Positions 25,448 to 34,749 are shown, counted from the first letter of the stretch. The stretch: DNA of 64,000 bases from Methylopila turkensis (GCF_027922325.1 NZ_BSFL01000001.1:124001-188000); one strand, 5' to 3'. Notes: generated from the sequence alone by a model not told the origin. Translations and numbers: made by a program.

Positions 25448-28428
25448 TGTCCCAGCCGAACCGCCTCGCCTCCGGCGGCCTGATCGACCGGACGCGCCCG
25501 CTCGCCTTCACCTTCGACGGCCGGACCTATTCCGGCCACCCCGGCGACACCCTCGCCTCGGCGCTGCTCGCGAACGGCGTCACGCTCGTCGGCCGCTCGT
25601 TCAAGTACCACCGCCCCCGCGGCGTGCTGACGGCGGGCTCCGAGGAGCCGAACGCGCTCGTGGAGCTCCGGACCGGCGCGCGGCGGGAGCCGAACGTGAA
25701 GGCGACGGTGGCCGAGCTCTACGCCGGGCTCGAAGCCAGCAGCCAGAACCGCTTTCCGTCGCTCGCCTTCGACCTGCTGGCGGTGAACCAGCTCGCCTCG
25801 CCGGTGTTCGTGGCGGGCTTCTACTACAAGACCTTCATGTGGCCGGCGAAGCTGTGGGAGAAGCTCTACGAGCCTCTCATCCGCCGCGCCGCGGGTCTCG
25901 GCCGCGCGGCGGAGGCCGCCGATCCCGATCCTTACGAGAAGACCACCGCCCATTGCGACGTGCTGGTGATCGGCGGCGGCCCGGCCGGCCTCGCTGCGGC
26001 GCTCGCCGCCGGCCGCACGGGCGCGCGGGTGATCCTCGCCGACGAGGACTTCGCGCTCGGCGGACGGCTGATCGCCGAGCGGCGCGAGCTCGGCGGCCAA
26101 AGCGCGGCGCGCTGGGCCGACGAAGCCGAGGCGGAGCTCGCGAACCTGCCCGAGGTGACCGTGCTTCGGCGCACCTCCGTGCTCGGGGCCTATGACGGCG
26201 GCGTCTACGGCGCGGTCGAGCGGGTCTCCGACCACCTGCGCGAGCCGGCGCCGCATCAGCCGCGCCAGCGCTTCTGGCGCATCGTCGCGAAGCGCGCCGT
26301 GCTCGCCGCCGGCGCGCTGGAGCGGCCGATCGCCTTCGGCGGCAACGACACGCCGGGCGTGATGTTCGCGGGCGCCGTCCGCGCCTATCTCAACCGCTAC
26401 GGCGTCGCGCCGGGCCGGCGCGCGGTGGTCTACGCCAACAACGACGACGCCGCCCGCACCGTGGCGGACCTGAACGCCGCCGGCTGCGAGCTCGTGGCCG
26501 TGGTCGACGCGCGGGGCGACAGCCCCGCGCTGCATGCGGCGGCGCGGACCGCCGGGGCGCTCCTCGTCTTCGGCGGCGCGGTGGCGCGCGCCTATGGCGG
26601 CCAGAGCGTCAAGGGCTGCGAGATCGTCGACGCCCGCGGCGGAAGCTTCAACGTCGCCTGCGATCTCGTCGCGGTTTCGGGCGGCTGGAACCCCACGATC
26701 CACCTCACCACCCATCTCGGCGGACGGCCGCAGTGGCGGGACGACCTCGCCGCCTTCGCGCCGGGCGGGACGCCTCCGGGCATGACGGTCGTCGGCGCGG
26801 CGGCAGGCGCCTTCGGCCTGGGCGAGGCGCTCGCCGCCGGGGCCCAAGCCGGCGCGGAGGCCGCGAACGACTGCGGCTTCTCGGGCGGGACCTTCGATCC
26901 GCCGCGCGCCGACGACGATTCCGGCGAGACCCGGGGGCTCGGGCCCTGGCGCGTTCCGGCGAAGCGCGGCAAGGCGTTCGTCGACTTCCAGAACGACGTC
27001 ACGGTCAAGGACGTCGAGCTCGCGGCCCGCGAAGGCTTCCGCTCGGTCGAACACCTGAAGCGCTACACCACGCTCGGCATGGCGACCGACCAGGGCAAGA
27101 CCGCGAACGTCCTCGGCCTCGCGCTGATGGCGGAGATCACCGGCAGGTCGATCCCCGCGACGGGCCTGACGCTGACGCGGCCGCCGTTCACGCCGGTCGC
27201 ACTCGGGGCGCTCGGCGGCGCGCACCGGGCTAAGGAGTTCAAGCCGACCCGCCTGCCGCCCTCGCATTTCTGGGCCGAGGAGCAGGGCGCCGTGTTCGTC
27301 GAGACCGGGCTCTGGATGCGCGCGGCCTATTTCCCGCGGGCCGGCGAGACCGACTGGCTCGAGACGACCATCCGGGAGGTGGAGACCGTCCGCACCAAGG
27401 TCGGCGTCTATGACGCCTCGACGCTCGGCAAGATCGACGTGCAGGGGGCGGACGCCGGCGCGTTCCTCGACCATGTGTATATCAACACCTTCTCCACGAT
27501 GCCGATCGGCAAGGCGCGCTACGGGCTGATGCTGCGCGAGGACGGGATCGCGATGGACGACGGCACCGTCGCCCGTCTCGGCGAGACGCATTACTACGTC
27601 ACCACCTCGACGGCGCACGCCGCGAGCGTGATGCGGCATCTCGAATATTGCCGGCAGTGGCTGTTCCCGCATCTCGACGTCCACCTGTCGTCGATCACCG
27701 ACCAGTGGGCGAAATACGCGATCGCGGGGCCGCGCTCGCGCGACGTGGTGGCGGCGCTGGCGGACGACGGCTTCGACGTTTCCGACGCCGGCCTGCCCTA
27801 TCTCGGCGTCAAGGAGCTGACCGTGTGCGGCGGGACCAGGGCCCGGCTGTTCCGGCTCTCCTTCTCCGGCGAGATGGCGTTCGAGCTCGCGGTCCCCGCC
27901 CGCTACGGCGACGCGCTGATCCGGGCGATCATGGCGGCGGGCGAGCCCTTCGGCATCTGCCCCTACGGCGCGGAGGCGCTGTCGGTCATGCGCATCGAGA
28001 AGGGCCACGCCGCGGCGGCTGAACTCAACGGCCAGACCACGGCGGCCGATCTCGGCCTCGGCGGCATGATGTCGAAGAAGAAGGACTGCATCGGCAAGGT
28101 GCTGAGCCAGCGCGAGGGCCTCGCCGATCCGGCGCGGCCGCGGCTCGTCGGCTTCAAGCCGGTCGACCGTTCCCAGCGGCTCCGCGGCGGCGCGCACTTC
28201 GTCCCACGCGGCGCGGCCGTCACCGCCGCCAACGACGAGGGCTACATGACCTCCGTCGCCTATTCCCCCTCGAACGGCTGCTGGGTCGGCCTCGGTTTCC
28301 TCGCGCGCGGCCAGGAGCGGATCGGCGAGATCGTCCGCGCCGTCGACCCGGTGCGCGACGGCGACGTCGAGGTCGAGGTGGTCGCTCCCGTCTTCGTCGA
28401 TCCGGAAGGAGTCCGCGTCCGTGGCTGA
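25444..28428 (+). CDS. mgdC: N-methylglutamate dehydrogenase subunit C (SoxA-like, NAD and folate domains)
   Basis: 994-residue alpha-type subunit. An N-terminal ferredoxin-like domain (about 1-110, TFDGRTYSGHPGDTLASALLANGV) lacks the Cys ligands; a Rossmann domain has VLVIGGGPAGLAAALAAGR near 172-190; the C-terminal half from about residue 610 is a GcvT-like tetrahydrofolate domain (IAGPRSRDVVAAL, SGEMAFELAVP). The last domain captures the released methylene group on THF and the middle domain passes electrons to NAD. ATG at 25444 overlaps the mgdB stop; an adjacent ATG at 25447 is also possible. Confidence 0.88.
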   Translation: MMSQPNRLASGGLIDRTRPLAFTFDGRTYSGHPGDTLASALLANGVTLVGRSFKYHRPRGVLTAGSEEPNALVELRTGARREPNVKATVAELYAGLEASSQNRFPSLAFDLLAVNQLASPVFVAGFYYKTFMWPAKLWEKLYEPLIRRAAGLGRAAEAADPDPYEKTTAHCDVLVIGGGPAGLAAALAAGRTGARVILADEDFALGGRLIAERRELGGQSAARWADEAEAELANLPEVTVLRRTSVLGAYDGGVYGAVERVSDHLREPAPHQPRQRFWRIVAKRAVLAAGALERPIAFGGNDTPGVMFAGAVRAYLNRYGVAPGRRAVVYANNDDAARTVADLNAAGCELVAVVDARGDSPALHAAARTAGALLVFGGAVARAYGGQSVKGCEIVDARGGSFNVACDLVAVSGGWNPTIHLTTHLGGRPQWRDDLAAFAPGGTPPGMTVVGAAAGAFGLGEALAAGAQAGAEAANDCGFSGGTFDPPRADDDSGETRGLGPWRVPAKRGKAFVDFQNDVTVKDVELAAREGFRSVEHLKRYTTLGMATDQGKTANVLGLALMAEITGRSIPATGLTLTRPPFTPVALGALGGAHRAKEFKPTRLPPSHFWAEEQGAVFVETGLWMRAAYFPRAGETDWLETTIREVETVRTKVGVYDASTLGKIDVQGADAGAFLDHVYINTFSTMPIGKARYGLMLREDGIAMDDGTVARLGETHYYVTTSTAHAASVMRHLEYCRQWLFPHLDVHLSSITDQWAKYAIAGPRSRDVVAALADDGFDVSDAGLPYLGVKELTVCGGTRARLFRLSFSGEMAFELAVPARYGDALIRAIMAAGEPFGICPYGAEALSVMRIEKGHAAAAELNGQTTAADLGLGGMMSKKKDCIGKVLSQREGLADPARPRLVGFKPVDRSQRLRGGAHFVPRGAAVTAANDEGYMTSVAYSPSNGCWVGLGFLARGQERIGEIVRAVDPVRDGDVEVEVVAPVFVDPEGVRVRG

Positions 28429-28999
28429 GCCCCTCGTCGCCCGTTCGGCGCTCCGGCCGCACGTAGCTCCTCACGCCTCCGCCGCCGGAGCGCACGGCGT
28501 CACGCTGCGGGAGGTCGAGAACCTGACCCTCGCCTCCGTCGCGGCCCTGAGGGGGCGCGAGGCGGAGCTCGTCCAGGCGGTCCGCGCCGCCTACGGCCTC
28601 GATCTCCCGACCGGACCGGCGCGGGTGGCTTCGGGCAAGGTCGCCTTCGTCGGCGCAGGACCCGGCAAATGGCTGGCCGTGTCGTCCGCTCCGACCGAAT
28701 TCTCCACGCTGCCGGCGGCGGTCGCTGACCAGTCGGACGGCCGAACGGTGCTGCGCGTCTCCGGCCCGAAGGCGCGGGAGACGCTCGCCACGCTGATCCA
28801 GCTCGACCTGCATCCGAGGACGTTCGGGCCCGGCGACGCCGCCATGACCCACGCCGCCTCGATCGCGGTCCACCTCTGGCAGGTCGACGACGCGCCGACC
28901 TACGAGATCGCGACGTTCCGCACCTTCGCAGCCACGCTTTGGCGCTGGATCGTCGAGGCGGGGCAGGCCCGCGGGCTCGACGCCCGAGCGGAGGACTGA
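28421..28999 (+). CDS. mgdD: N-methylglutamate dehydrogenase subunit D (SoxG-like)
   Basis: 192-residue gamma-type subunit, GTG start with GGAAGGA ten bases upstream and an 8-bp overlap with mgdC. The middle shows AGPGKWLAVSSAP and RVSGPKARETLATLIQLDLHPRTFGPG, typical of the SoxG family, a truncated relative of the folate-binding domain that shapes the methylene-THF tunnel. Last gene of mgdABCD. Its stop is ten bases from the convergent SMR exporter gene. Confidence 0.87.
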   Translation: MAEPLVARSALRPHVAPHASAAGAHGVTLREVENLTLASVAALRGREAELVQAVRAAYGLDLPTGPARVASGKVAFVGAGPGKWLAVSSAPTEFSTLPAAVADQSDGRTVLRVSGPKARETLATLIQLDLHPRTFGPGDAAMTHAASIAVHLWQVDDAPTYEIATFRTFAATLWRWIVEAGQARGLDARAED

Positions 29000-29009
29000 G
29001 CGCGCAGGC

Positions 29010-29324
29010 TCAGCCCGCGATCTTCAGCCCGACGACGCCGGCCAGGATCAGCCCGATGCAGCCGATCCGCGCCGCCGTCGCGGGCTCGCCGAACACCGCC
29101 ATGCCGAAGATGGTCGTGCCCACCACGCCGATTCCGGTCCACGCCGCATAGCCGATCCCGATCGGCAGCGTCCTCAGCGCCAGCCCGAGCAGCGTGAGGC
29201 TGCAGGCGATGGAGATCACAGTGACGACGGTCGGGACGAGCTTCGTGAAGCCTTCGGAATACTTCAGCCCCGTCGCCCAGACGATCTCCATGAGGCCCGC
29301 CGCCAGCAGGTAGACCCACCCCAT
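29010..29324 (-). CDS. SMR-family exporter (SugE/Gdx type)
   Basis: 104-residue four-helix small multidrug resistance protein, start at the ATG at 29324 with GAGGAG upstream. The first helix MGWVYLLAAGLMEIVWATGLKYSEGFTKL has the conserved Glu13 and the W-x-x-GLKYSEGF pattern of the Gdx (guanidinium/H+ antiport) branch, as opposed to the EmrE branch. It lies inside the methylated-amine island, divergent from the XRE-cupin regulator. It may export guanidinium or a cationic by-product; linkage to amine metabolism is inference. No ykkC-type guanidine riboswitch was recognised in its 120-bp leader. Confidence 0.85.
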   Translation of the reverse strand: MGWVYLLAAGLMEIVWATGLKYSEGFTKLVPTVVTVISIACSLTLLGLALRTLPIGIGYAAWTGIGVVGTTIFGMAVFGEPATAARIGCIGLILAGVVGLKIAG

Positions 29325-29424
29325 CACGCTACTCCTCATGCTCAGAACCGCCCTCCCGCGCGCGGAGGTTGCGGCGTCGGCGCGCTTGTGGAAGCCAGGC
29401 GCCTTTCGCTAGCCTTGCGGAAAG

Positions 29425-29439
29425 TTTCCTGAGAGGAAA
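29425..29439. promoter_or_regulatory. TTTC-N7-GAAA element at the XRE-cupin gene
   Basis: The perfect dyad TTTCCT-GAG-AGGAAA is six bases before the ATG, so its right arm is also the ribosome binding site. Preceding GGAAA-G-TTTCC (29419-29429) shares the left arm and forms a second dyad. A protein bound here would block translation or transcription initiation, which fits autorepression. The same core occurs before mgsA and the permease gene. Confidence 0.5.
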
Positions 29440-29444
29440 GCGCC

Positions 29445-30122
29445 ATGGTTCGCAAGTCCACATCCGCGGCGGCGGCGGTTCCCGCGGAGGAGGCCGCGCC
29501 GGGCGCGGAGGACGCCTACGTCACGGGCTCCGGCGCGCCGGCGGCGATGGAGCGCCGCACGCTGGAGCAGGCGATCGGCCTGCAGATCCGGCACCACCGC
29601 AAGCTGATGGGGCTGACGGTCGCGGAGCTCGCCGCGGCGGCGAGCGTCTCCACCGGCATGCTGTCGAAGATCGAGAACGGCCAGATCTCGCCGTCGCTCG
29701 GCACGCTCCAGACGCTGGCCTCGGCGCTCAACATGCCGATAAGCCTGCTGTTTTCGGAGTTCGAGGAGCGGCGGGACTGCTCTTACGTGCCAGCGGGCCA
29801 GGGCGTCGTAATCCAGCGGCGCGGCACCAAGGTCGGCCACCAGTACGAGCTGCTGGGCCACATGCTGGGCGGGGCGATCGCCTGCGAGCCCTATCTGATC
29901 ACCCTGACCGAGGACGCCGCGCCCTACACCGCCTTCCAGCACGAAGGCACGGAGCTGATCTACATGCTGAGCGGCGAGGTGATCTACGCCCACGCCGGCA
30001 ACAGCTACCACCTCAAGCCCGGCGATTCGCTGCTGTTCGACTCCGGCGCGCCGCACGGGCCGGAGCGGCTGCTGGTGAAGCCGATGACCTATCTGTCGGT
30101 CATCATGTACGAAAAGGACTGA
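29445..30122 (+). CDS. XRE-family regulator with C-terminal cupin
   Basis: 225 residues. Residues about 40-100 are an XRE helix-turn-helix (IGLQIRHHRKLMGLTVAELAAAASVSTGMLSKIENGQISPSLGTLQTLASAL), and about 145-220 a cupin 2 barrel (FQHEGTELIYMLSGEVIYAHAGNSYHLKPGDSLLFDSGAPHGPERL). Such proteins sense amino acids or polyamines and repress or activate catabolic operons. It stands between mgdABCD and mgsABC-gmaS, with TTTC-N7-GAAA sites at its own start and near the mgsA and permease promoters, so it is the likely local regulator of the amine pathway. Confidence 0.9.
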   Translation: MVRKSTSAAAAVPAEEAAPGAEDAYVTGSGAPAAMERRTLEQAIGLQIRHHRKLMGLTVAELAAAASVSTGMLSKIENGQISPSLGTLQTLASALNMPISLLFSEFEERRDCSYVPAGQGVVIQRRGTKVGHQYELLGHMLGGAIACEPYLITLTEDAAPYTAFQHEGTELIYMLSGEVIYAHAGNSYHLKPGDSLLFDSGAPHGPERLLVKPMTYLSVIMYEKD

Positions 30123-30152
30123 CGCGCCGAGGCCTTCAGCGCCACGGTCGAG

Positions 30153-30211
30153 TTTCCTCACAAGAATTATTTTTTCATATCGATTGACGCGCCTGCGGCG
30201 CCCGGATAGCG
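30153..30211 (+). promoter_or_regulatory. mgsA promoter region with operator-like element
   Basis: TTTCCT-CAC-AAGAAT (30153-30167) matches the TTTC-N7-GAAA core at seven of eight positions. An AT-rich stretch and TTGACG (30184-30189) follow, with a weak -10 around GATAGC/TAGCGT at 30205-30212. The site centre is about 24 bp upstream of the -35 start, a position suited to activation. Confidence 0.4.
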
Positions 30212-30262
30212 TCCGTTTTCGAAAGGCACGTAAGCCTCGAGCAAACGGAGCGCGCCGAAATC

Positions 30263-31153
30263 ATGTGCGGCATCGTCGGACTTTTTCTGAAGGACAAGGC
30301 GCTTGAGCCGAAGCTCGGCGAACTGCTGAGCGGCATGCTCGAGATCATGACCGACCGCGGTCCGGACTCGGCCGGCTTCGCGGTCTACGGCGCCGGCGCG
30401 CCGGACGAGGTGAAACTGACCCTGCGCGCGCCCGAGGGCTATGATTTCGCAGGCCTCGCGGCGAAGCTCGGCGACGGCGTCGGCCTCAGCGAGCGCGCCA
30501 CCCACGCCATCCTGACGCTGCCGGCCGGACGCGAGGCCGAAGTCCGCGACACGCTCGCCAAGGTCGCGCCCGACGTGACGGTCGTCGGCGCCGGGTCGCG
30601 CATGGAGCTCTACAAGGAGGTCGGCCTGCCGAGCGACGTCGCCGTCCGGTTCAAGCTCGCGGAGATGTCGGGCACCCACGGCATCGGCCACACCCGCATG
30701 GCGACCGAGAGCGCCGTGACCACCAACGGCGCGCATCCGTTCTCGACCGGCGCGGACCAGTGCCTTGTGCACAACGGCTCGCTGTCGAACCATCGCACCG
30801 TGCGCCGCAATCTCGAGCGCGCGGGCGTCGCGATCCAGACCGACAACGACAGCGAAGTCGCCGCTGGCTACCTGTCCTGGCGCATGCGCGAAGGCCGCTC
30901 GCTCGGCGAGGCGCTGGAGGACAGCCTCGGCGATCTCGACGGCTTCTACACCTTCGTGGTCGGCACCGAGTCCGGCTTCGGCGTGCTGCGCGACCCGATC
31001 GCCTGCAAGCCCGCGGTGATGGCCGAGACCGACCAGTACGTCGCCTTCGGCTCGGAGTACCGCGCGCTCGCCGGCCTGCCTGGGATCGAGAACGCCAAGG
31101 TCTGGGAGCCCGAGCCCGCCAAGGTCTATTTCTGGGATCGCGCCGCGGCCTGA
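30263..31153 (+). CDS. mgsA: N-methylglutamate synthase subunit A (class II amidotransferase domain)
   Basis: 296-residue N-terminal-nucleophile amidotransferase. Cys2 after the initiator Met (MCGIVGLF) is the catalytic residue; GIGHTRMATES and LVHNGSLSN are the glutamine-site motifs of the GltB/PurF type. In the N-methylglutamate pathway this subunit takes the methylamide of gamma-glutamylmethylamide and passes methylamine to the synthase core, MgsC. Heads mgsABC; the three together split what is one polypeptide in glutamate synthase. Start fixed by the Cys2 requirement. Confidence 0.9.
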   Translation: MCGIVGLFLKDKALEPKLGELLSGMLEIMTDRGPDSAGFAVYGAGAPDEVKLTLRAPEGYDFAGLAAKLGDGVGLSERATHAILTLPAGREAEVRDTLAKVAPDVTVVGAGSRMELYKEVGLPSDVAVRFKLAEMSGTHGIGHTRMATESAVTTNGAHPFSTGADQCLVHNGSLSNHRTVRRNLERAGVAIQTDNDSEVAAGYLSWRMREGRSLGEALEDSLGDLDGFYTFVVGTESGFGVLRDPIACKPAVMAETDQYVAFGSEYRALAGLPGIENAKVWEPEPAKVYFWDRAAA

Positions 31154-31182
31154 GCCAAAGTCAGAACAGGGGGAAGCCGCGC

Positions 31183-31890
31183 ATGAACGCGAGCACCAAG
31201 AGTCACAGCTTCGATCTGGCGACGGCGAGCGTCCGCGAGCTCAACGCGGCGCTGCACGCGCTGAAGGACGGGACCAACGCCTCGCTGTGGCAGGTCGCCA
31301 ATCCGCGCGGCCTGCACGCCATCGCCGCTGGCCTCGACGCGCCGGTGACGGTCGAGGTCGACGGTCCCGTCGGCTACTACTGCGGCGGCATGAACAAGCA
31401 GGCGACGATCATCGTCCGCGGCGCCGCCGGCGTCGGCGTCGCCGAGAACATGATGTCGGGTCGGGTCGAGGTCGCGGGCGACGTCAGCCAGGCGGCCGGC
31501 GCCACCGCCCACGGCGGCGCGCTGATCATCGGCGGCGACGCCGGCGCGCGCTGCGGCATCTCGATGAAGGGCGTCGACATCGTCGTGAAGGGCTCGGTCG
31601 GCCACATGTCCGCCTTCATGGCGCAGGCCGGCACCCTGACCGTGTTCGGCGACGCCGGCGAGGCGCTCGGCGACTCGATCTACGAGGCCCGGCTCTACGT
31701 CCGCGGCGGCGTGAAGAGCCTCGGCGCCGACTGCGTCGAGAAGGAGATGCGCGACGAGCACCGCCAGGAGCTCTACGAGCGCTTCAAGCTCGCGGGCGTG
31801 GAGGGCGAACTCGATCCGTCCGACTTCAAGCGCTACGGCTCGGCCCGCACGCTCTACCACTTCCACGTCGACAACGCGTCCGCGTACTGA
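31183..31890 (+). CDS. mgsB: N-methylglutamate synthase subunit B (GXGXG domain)
   Basis: 235 residues with a right-handed beta-helix of the glutamate synthase GXGXG type (GPVGYYCGGMNKQATIIVRGAAGVGVAENMMSG and GGALIIGGDAGARCG). Such domains are structural in GltB and form the scaffold between amidotransferase and FMN domains. ATG at 31183, after AGGGGG. Second gene of mgsABC, 29 bases from mgsA and 14 from mgsC. Confidence 0.88.
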   Translation: MNASTKSHSFDLATASVRELNAALHALKDGTNASLWQVANPRGLHAIAAGLDAPVTVEVDGPVGYYCGGMNKQATIIVRGAAGVGVAENMMSGRVEVAGDVSQAAGATAHGGALIIGGDAGARCGISMKGVDIVVKGSVGHMSAFMAQAGTLTVFGDAGEALGDSIYEARLYVRGGVKSLGADCVEKEMRDEHRQELYERFKLAGVEGELDPSDFKRYGSARTLYHFHVDNASAY

Positions 31891-31904
31891 GGGGACAGAC
31901 GACG

Positions 31905-33251
31905 ATGAACGAGCACGTCAAGGCGCCAGCCGCGCCCCGCACCCTCCCCCGCGAGAGCGCGACCTTCGACGCCTACACCCTGTCGGAGATCCGCCGCGCG
32001 GCGGCGACCGGCATCTACGACATCCGTGGCGCCGGCGCGAAGCGCAAGCTGCCCCATTTCGACGACCTGCTGTTCCTCGGCGCCTCGATGTCGCGCTATC
32101 CGCTCGAGGGCTACCGCGAGCGCTGCGGCACGGACGTCGTGCTCGGCACGCGCTTCGCCAAGAAGCCGATCGAGCTGAAAATCCCGATCACCATCGCCGG
32201 CATGAGCTTCGGCTCGCTGTCGGGTCCGGCGAAGGAGGCGCTCGGCCGCGGCGCCTCGGCCATGGGCACGTCCACGACGACCGGCGACGGCGGCATGACG
32301 CAAGAGGAGCGCGGGCATTCGACCAAGCTCGTCTACCAGTACCTGCCGTCGCGCTACGGCATGAACCCGGACGACATCCGCAAGGCGGACGCGATCGAGG
32401 TGGTGGTCGGCCAGGGCGCCAAGCCCGGCGGCGGCGGCATGCTGCTTGGCCAGAAGATCAGCCCCCGCGTCGCGAAAATGCGGACGCTGCCCGAAGGCAT
32501 CGACCAGCGGTCGGCCTGCCGCCATCCCGACTGGACCGGCCCGGACGACCTCGAGATCAAGATCGAGGAGCTTCGCGAGATCACCGACTGGGAGAAGCCG
32601 ATCTACGTCAAGGTCGGCGCCGCCCGGCCCTATTACGACACGGCGCTTTCGGTGAAGGCCGGCGCGGACGTGGTCGTGGTGGACGGCATGCAGGGCGGCA
32701 CCGCCGCCACGCAGGAGGTCTTCATCGAGAACGTCGGCATTCCGACGCTCGCGGCGGTGCGCCAGGCGGTCAAGGCGCTGCAGGACCTCGGCATGCACCG
32801 CAAGGTGCAGCTCATCGTCTCCGGCGGCATCCGCAACGGCGCGGACGTCGCCAAGGCGCTGGCGCTCGGCGCCGACGCGGTCGCGATCGGCACCGCGGCG
32901 CTGGTCGCGCTCGGCGACAACGATCCGAAGTGGGAGGCCGAGTACCAGGCCCTCGGAACGACCGCCGGCGCCTATGACGACTGGCACGAGGGCCGCGACC
33001 CCGCCGGCATCACCACCCAGGACGCGGAGCTGATGAAGCGCCTCGACCCGGAGATCGCCGGCCGCCGCCTCGCCAACTACCTCTCCGTCATGACGCTGGA
33101 GGCCCAGACCATCGCGCGCGCCTGCGGCAAGAGCCACGTCCACAATCTCGAGCCGGAGGACCTCGTCGCGCTGACGATCGAGGCGGCGGCGATGGCGAAC
33201 GTGCCGCTCGCCGGCACCACCTGGATCCCCGGCCAGTCCGGAGGGTTCTGA
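31905..33251 (+). CDS. mgsC: N-methylglutamate synthase subunit C (FMN-dependent synthase domain)
   Basis: 448 residues homologous to the FMN/2-oxoglutarate domain of the glutamate synthase large subunit. Recognisable are PITIAGMSFGSLSGPAKEALGRGA, GEGG-like loop STTTGDGGMTQEERG, the VVVDGMQGGTAATQEVF phosphate site and IVSGGIRNGADVAKALALGADAVAIGTAALVAL. It transfers methylamine to 2-oxoglutarate with reduced flavin to give N-methylglutamate. The electron donor is not encoded here. Ends before a hairpin preceding gmaS. Confidence 0.9.
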   Translation: MNEHVKAPAAPRTLPRESATFDAYTLSEIRRAAATGIYDIRGAGAKRKLPHFDDLLFLGASMSRYPLEGYRERCGTDVVLGTRFAKKPIELKIPITIAGMSFGSLSGPAKEALGRGASAMGTSTTTGDGGMTQEERGHSTKLVYQYLPSRYGMNPDDIRKADAIEVVVGQGAKPGGGGMLLGQKISPRVAKMRTLPEGIDQRSACRHPDWTGPDDLEIKIEELREITDWEKPIYVKVGAARPYYDTALSVKAGADVVVVDGMQGGTAATQEVFIENVGIPTLAAVRQAVKALQDLGMHRKVQLIVSGGIRNGADVAKALALGADAVAIGTAALVALGDNDPKWEAEYQALGTTAGAYDDWHEGRDPAGITTQDAELMKRLDPEIAGRRLANYLSVMTLEAQTIARACGKSHVHNLEPEDLVALTIEAAAMANVPLAGTTWIPGQSGGF

Positions 33252-33263
33252 CAAAAACGAAAA

Positions 33264-33296
33264 GGAAGGCCCGCCGACGTCCCCCGGAGGCCTTCC
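33264..33296. repeat. Hairpin between mgsC and gmaS
   Basis: Arms GGAAGGCC (33264-33271) and GGCCTTCC (33289-33296). The plus-strand side is not followed by a T-tract, so it probably slows or processes the mgs-gmaS transcript without full termination. On the minus strand a T-rich run follows. Confidence 0.4.
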
Positions 33297-33396
33297 TCCG
33301 GCTCTTCGGCAGGCGCCTCCTGCAGGCGGGGAACCCCGCAAGCAAAGCCGAACTGTTTCAGGTTAGACCCCAAAAGGGGCGATCGAGGGGACTTCA

Positions 33397-34689
33397 GTGG
33401 CGATTGATCTTTCGGAGGCCGCGCGAGATCGCGGCATCAAATACTTCCTCATTTCCTACACGGACCTGTTCGGCGCGCAGCGCGCCAAACTGGTTCCCGC
33501 CGCCGCGATCGGCGACATGCAGAAGGCGGGCGCCGGTTTCGCCGGCTTCGCCACCTGGCTCGACATGAGCCCGTCGGATTCCGACCTCTTCGCGAAGCCC
33601 GACCCGGACAGCCTGATCCAGCTGCCGTGGAAGCCGGAGGTGGGCTGGCTCGCGGCCGACCTCTGGATGGACGGCAAGGAGGTCGAGCAGGCGCCGCGCA
33701 ACCTGCTCAAGCGCCTGATCGCCCGGTCCGGCCACCAGATGAAATCGGGCATCGAGCCCGAGATGTTCCTGGTGAACGCCGACGGCACCCAGATCTCGGA
33801 CCCGTCCGACACCGCCGAAAAGCCCTGCTACGACCAGCAGGCCCTGATGCGGCGCTACGACGTGATCACCGAAATCTGCGACGCGATGATCCAGCTCGGC
33901 TGGGGCCCCTACCAGAACGACCACGAGGACGCGAACGGCCAGTTCGAGATGAACTGGAACTACGGCCCGGCGCTGCAGACCGCCGACCAGCACGCGTTCT
34001 ACAAGTTCATGGCGAAGTCGATCGCCGAGAAGCATGGCCTGCGCGCCACCTTCATGCCCAAGCCGTTCTTGAACCTCACCGGCTCGGGCTGCCACGCCCA
34101 CGTGTCGCTGTGGGACGGGGGTAAGAACCTGTTCGCAGACCCCAACGGGGAGCTCGGCGTCAGCGAGCTCGGCTACCACTTCATCGGCGGCCTGATGCAC
34201 AACACCGACGCGATCTGCGCGCTGACCAACCCGACCGTGAACTCCTACAAGCGCATCAACGCGCCCCGGACGACCTCCGGCGCGACCTGGGCCCCGAACT
34301 CGATCACCTACACGGGCAACAACCGCACCCACATGATCCGGATCCCGGACGCGGGCCGGTTCGAGTTCCGTCTCGGCGACGGCGCGGCCAACCCCTACCT
34401 GCTTCAGGCCGCCATCCTCGCCGCCGGCCTCGACGGCGTCGAGAACAAGCGCGATCCCGGCAAGCGTCTCGACATCAACATGTACACGGACGGCCACACG
34501 GTCACGGACTGCAAGAAGCTGCCGCTCAATCTGCTCGACGCGATCCGCGCGTTCGAGTCCTCGCCCGCCACAAGGACGATGTTCGGCGAGGAGTTCGTCA
34601 CGGCCTACGCCAAGCTCAAGAACCAGGAGTGGAACAACTACACGCGCCACCTGACCCAATGGGAGCGCGACAACACGCTCGACTGCTGA
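33397..34689 (+). CDS. gmaS: Gamma-glutamylmethylamide synthetase (type III glutamine synthetase-like)
   Basis: 430-residue glutamine-synthetase-fold ligase that joins methylamine to glutamate with ATP. Active-site pieces: KSGIEPEMFLVN (metal Glu), DANGQFEMNWNY (second Glu cluster), GSGCHAHVSLWDGGKN (ATP/metal His) and NRTHMIRIPDAGRFEFRLGDGAANPYL (Glu and Arg of the active site). Length and sequence agree with GmaS and GlnT. Its position after mgsABC makes GmaS the right reading, since GMA is the substrate of MgsA. Start at 33397 is a GTG. Confidence 0.9.
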   Translation: MAIDLSEAARDRGIKYFLISYTDLFGAQRAKLVPAAAIGDMQKAGAGFAGFATWLDMSPSDSDLFAKPDPDSLIQLPWKPEVGWLAADLWMDGKEVEQAPRNLLKRLIARSGHQMKSGIEPEMFLVNADGTQISDPSDTAEKPCYDQQALMRRYDVITEICDAMIQLGWGPYQNDHEDANGQFEMNWNYGPALQTADQHAFYKFMAKSIAEKHGLRATFMPKPFLNLTGSGCHAHVSLWDGGKNLFADPNGELGVSELGYHFIGGLMHNTDAICALTNPTVNSYKRINAPRTTSGATWAPNSITYTGNNRTHMIRIPDAGRFEFRLGDGAANPYLLQAAILAAGLDGVENKRDPGKRLDINMYTDGHTVTDCKKLPLNLLDAIRAFESSPATRTMFGEEFVTAYAKLKNQEWNNYTRHLTQWERDNTLDC

Positions 34690-34749
34690 GCGGGAGGCGG
34701 CGTCGGGGCGCGCAAGGCGCTCCGGATTTGTCAGCGAAGGATGTGGATT

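Noticed and set aside
23890-28999. Annotation of the SoxBDAG-like genes as sarcosine oxidase
   Set aside because: The families are homologous, but mgsABC and gmaS follow and no glycine betaine or sarcosine genes are present; N-methylglutamate dehydrogenase fits the setting better. Sequence alone does not exclude sarcosine.
29325-29444. Guanidine (ykkC-type) riboswitch before the Gdx-like exporter
   Set aside because: I looked for conserved ykkC or mini-ykkC hairpins with ACGR loops in the 120-bp leader and did not see a convincing pair.
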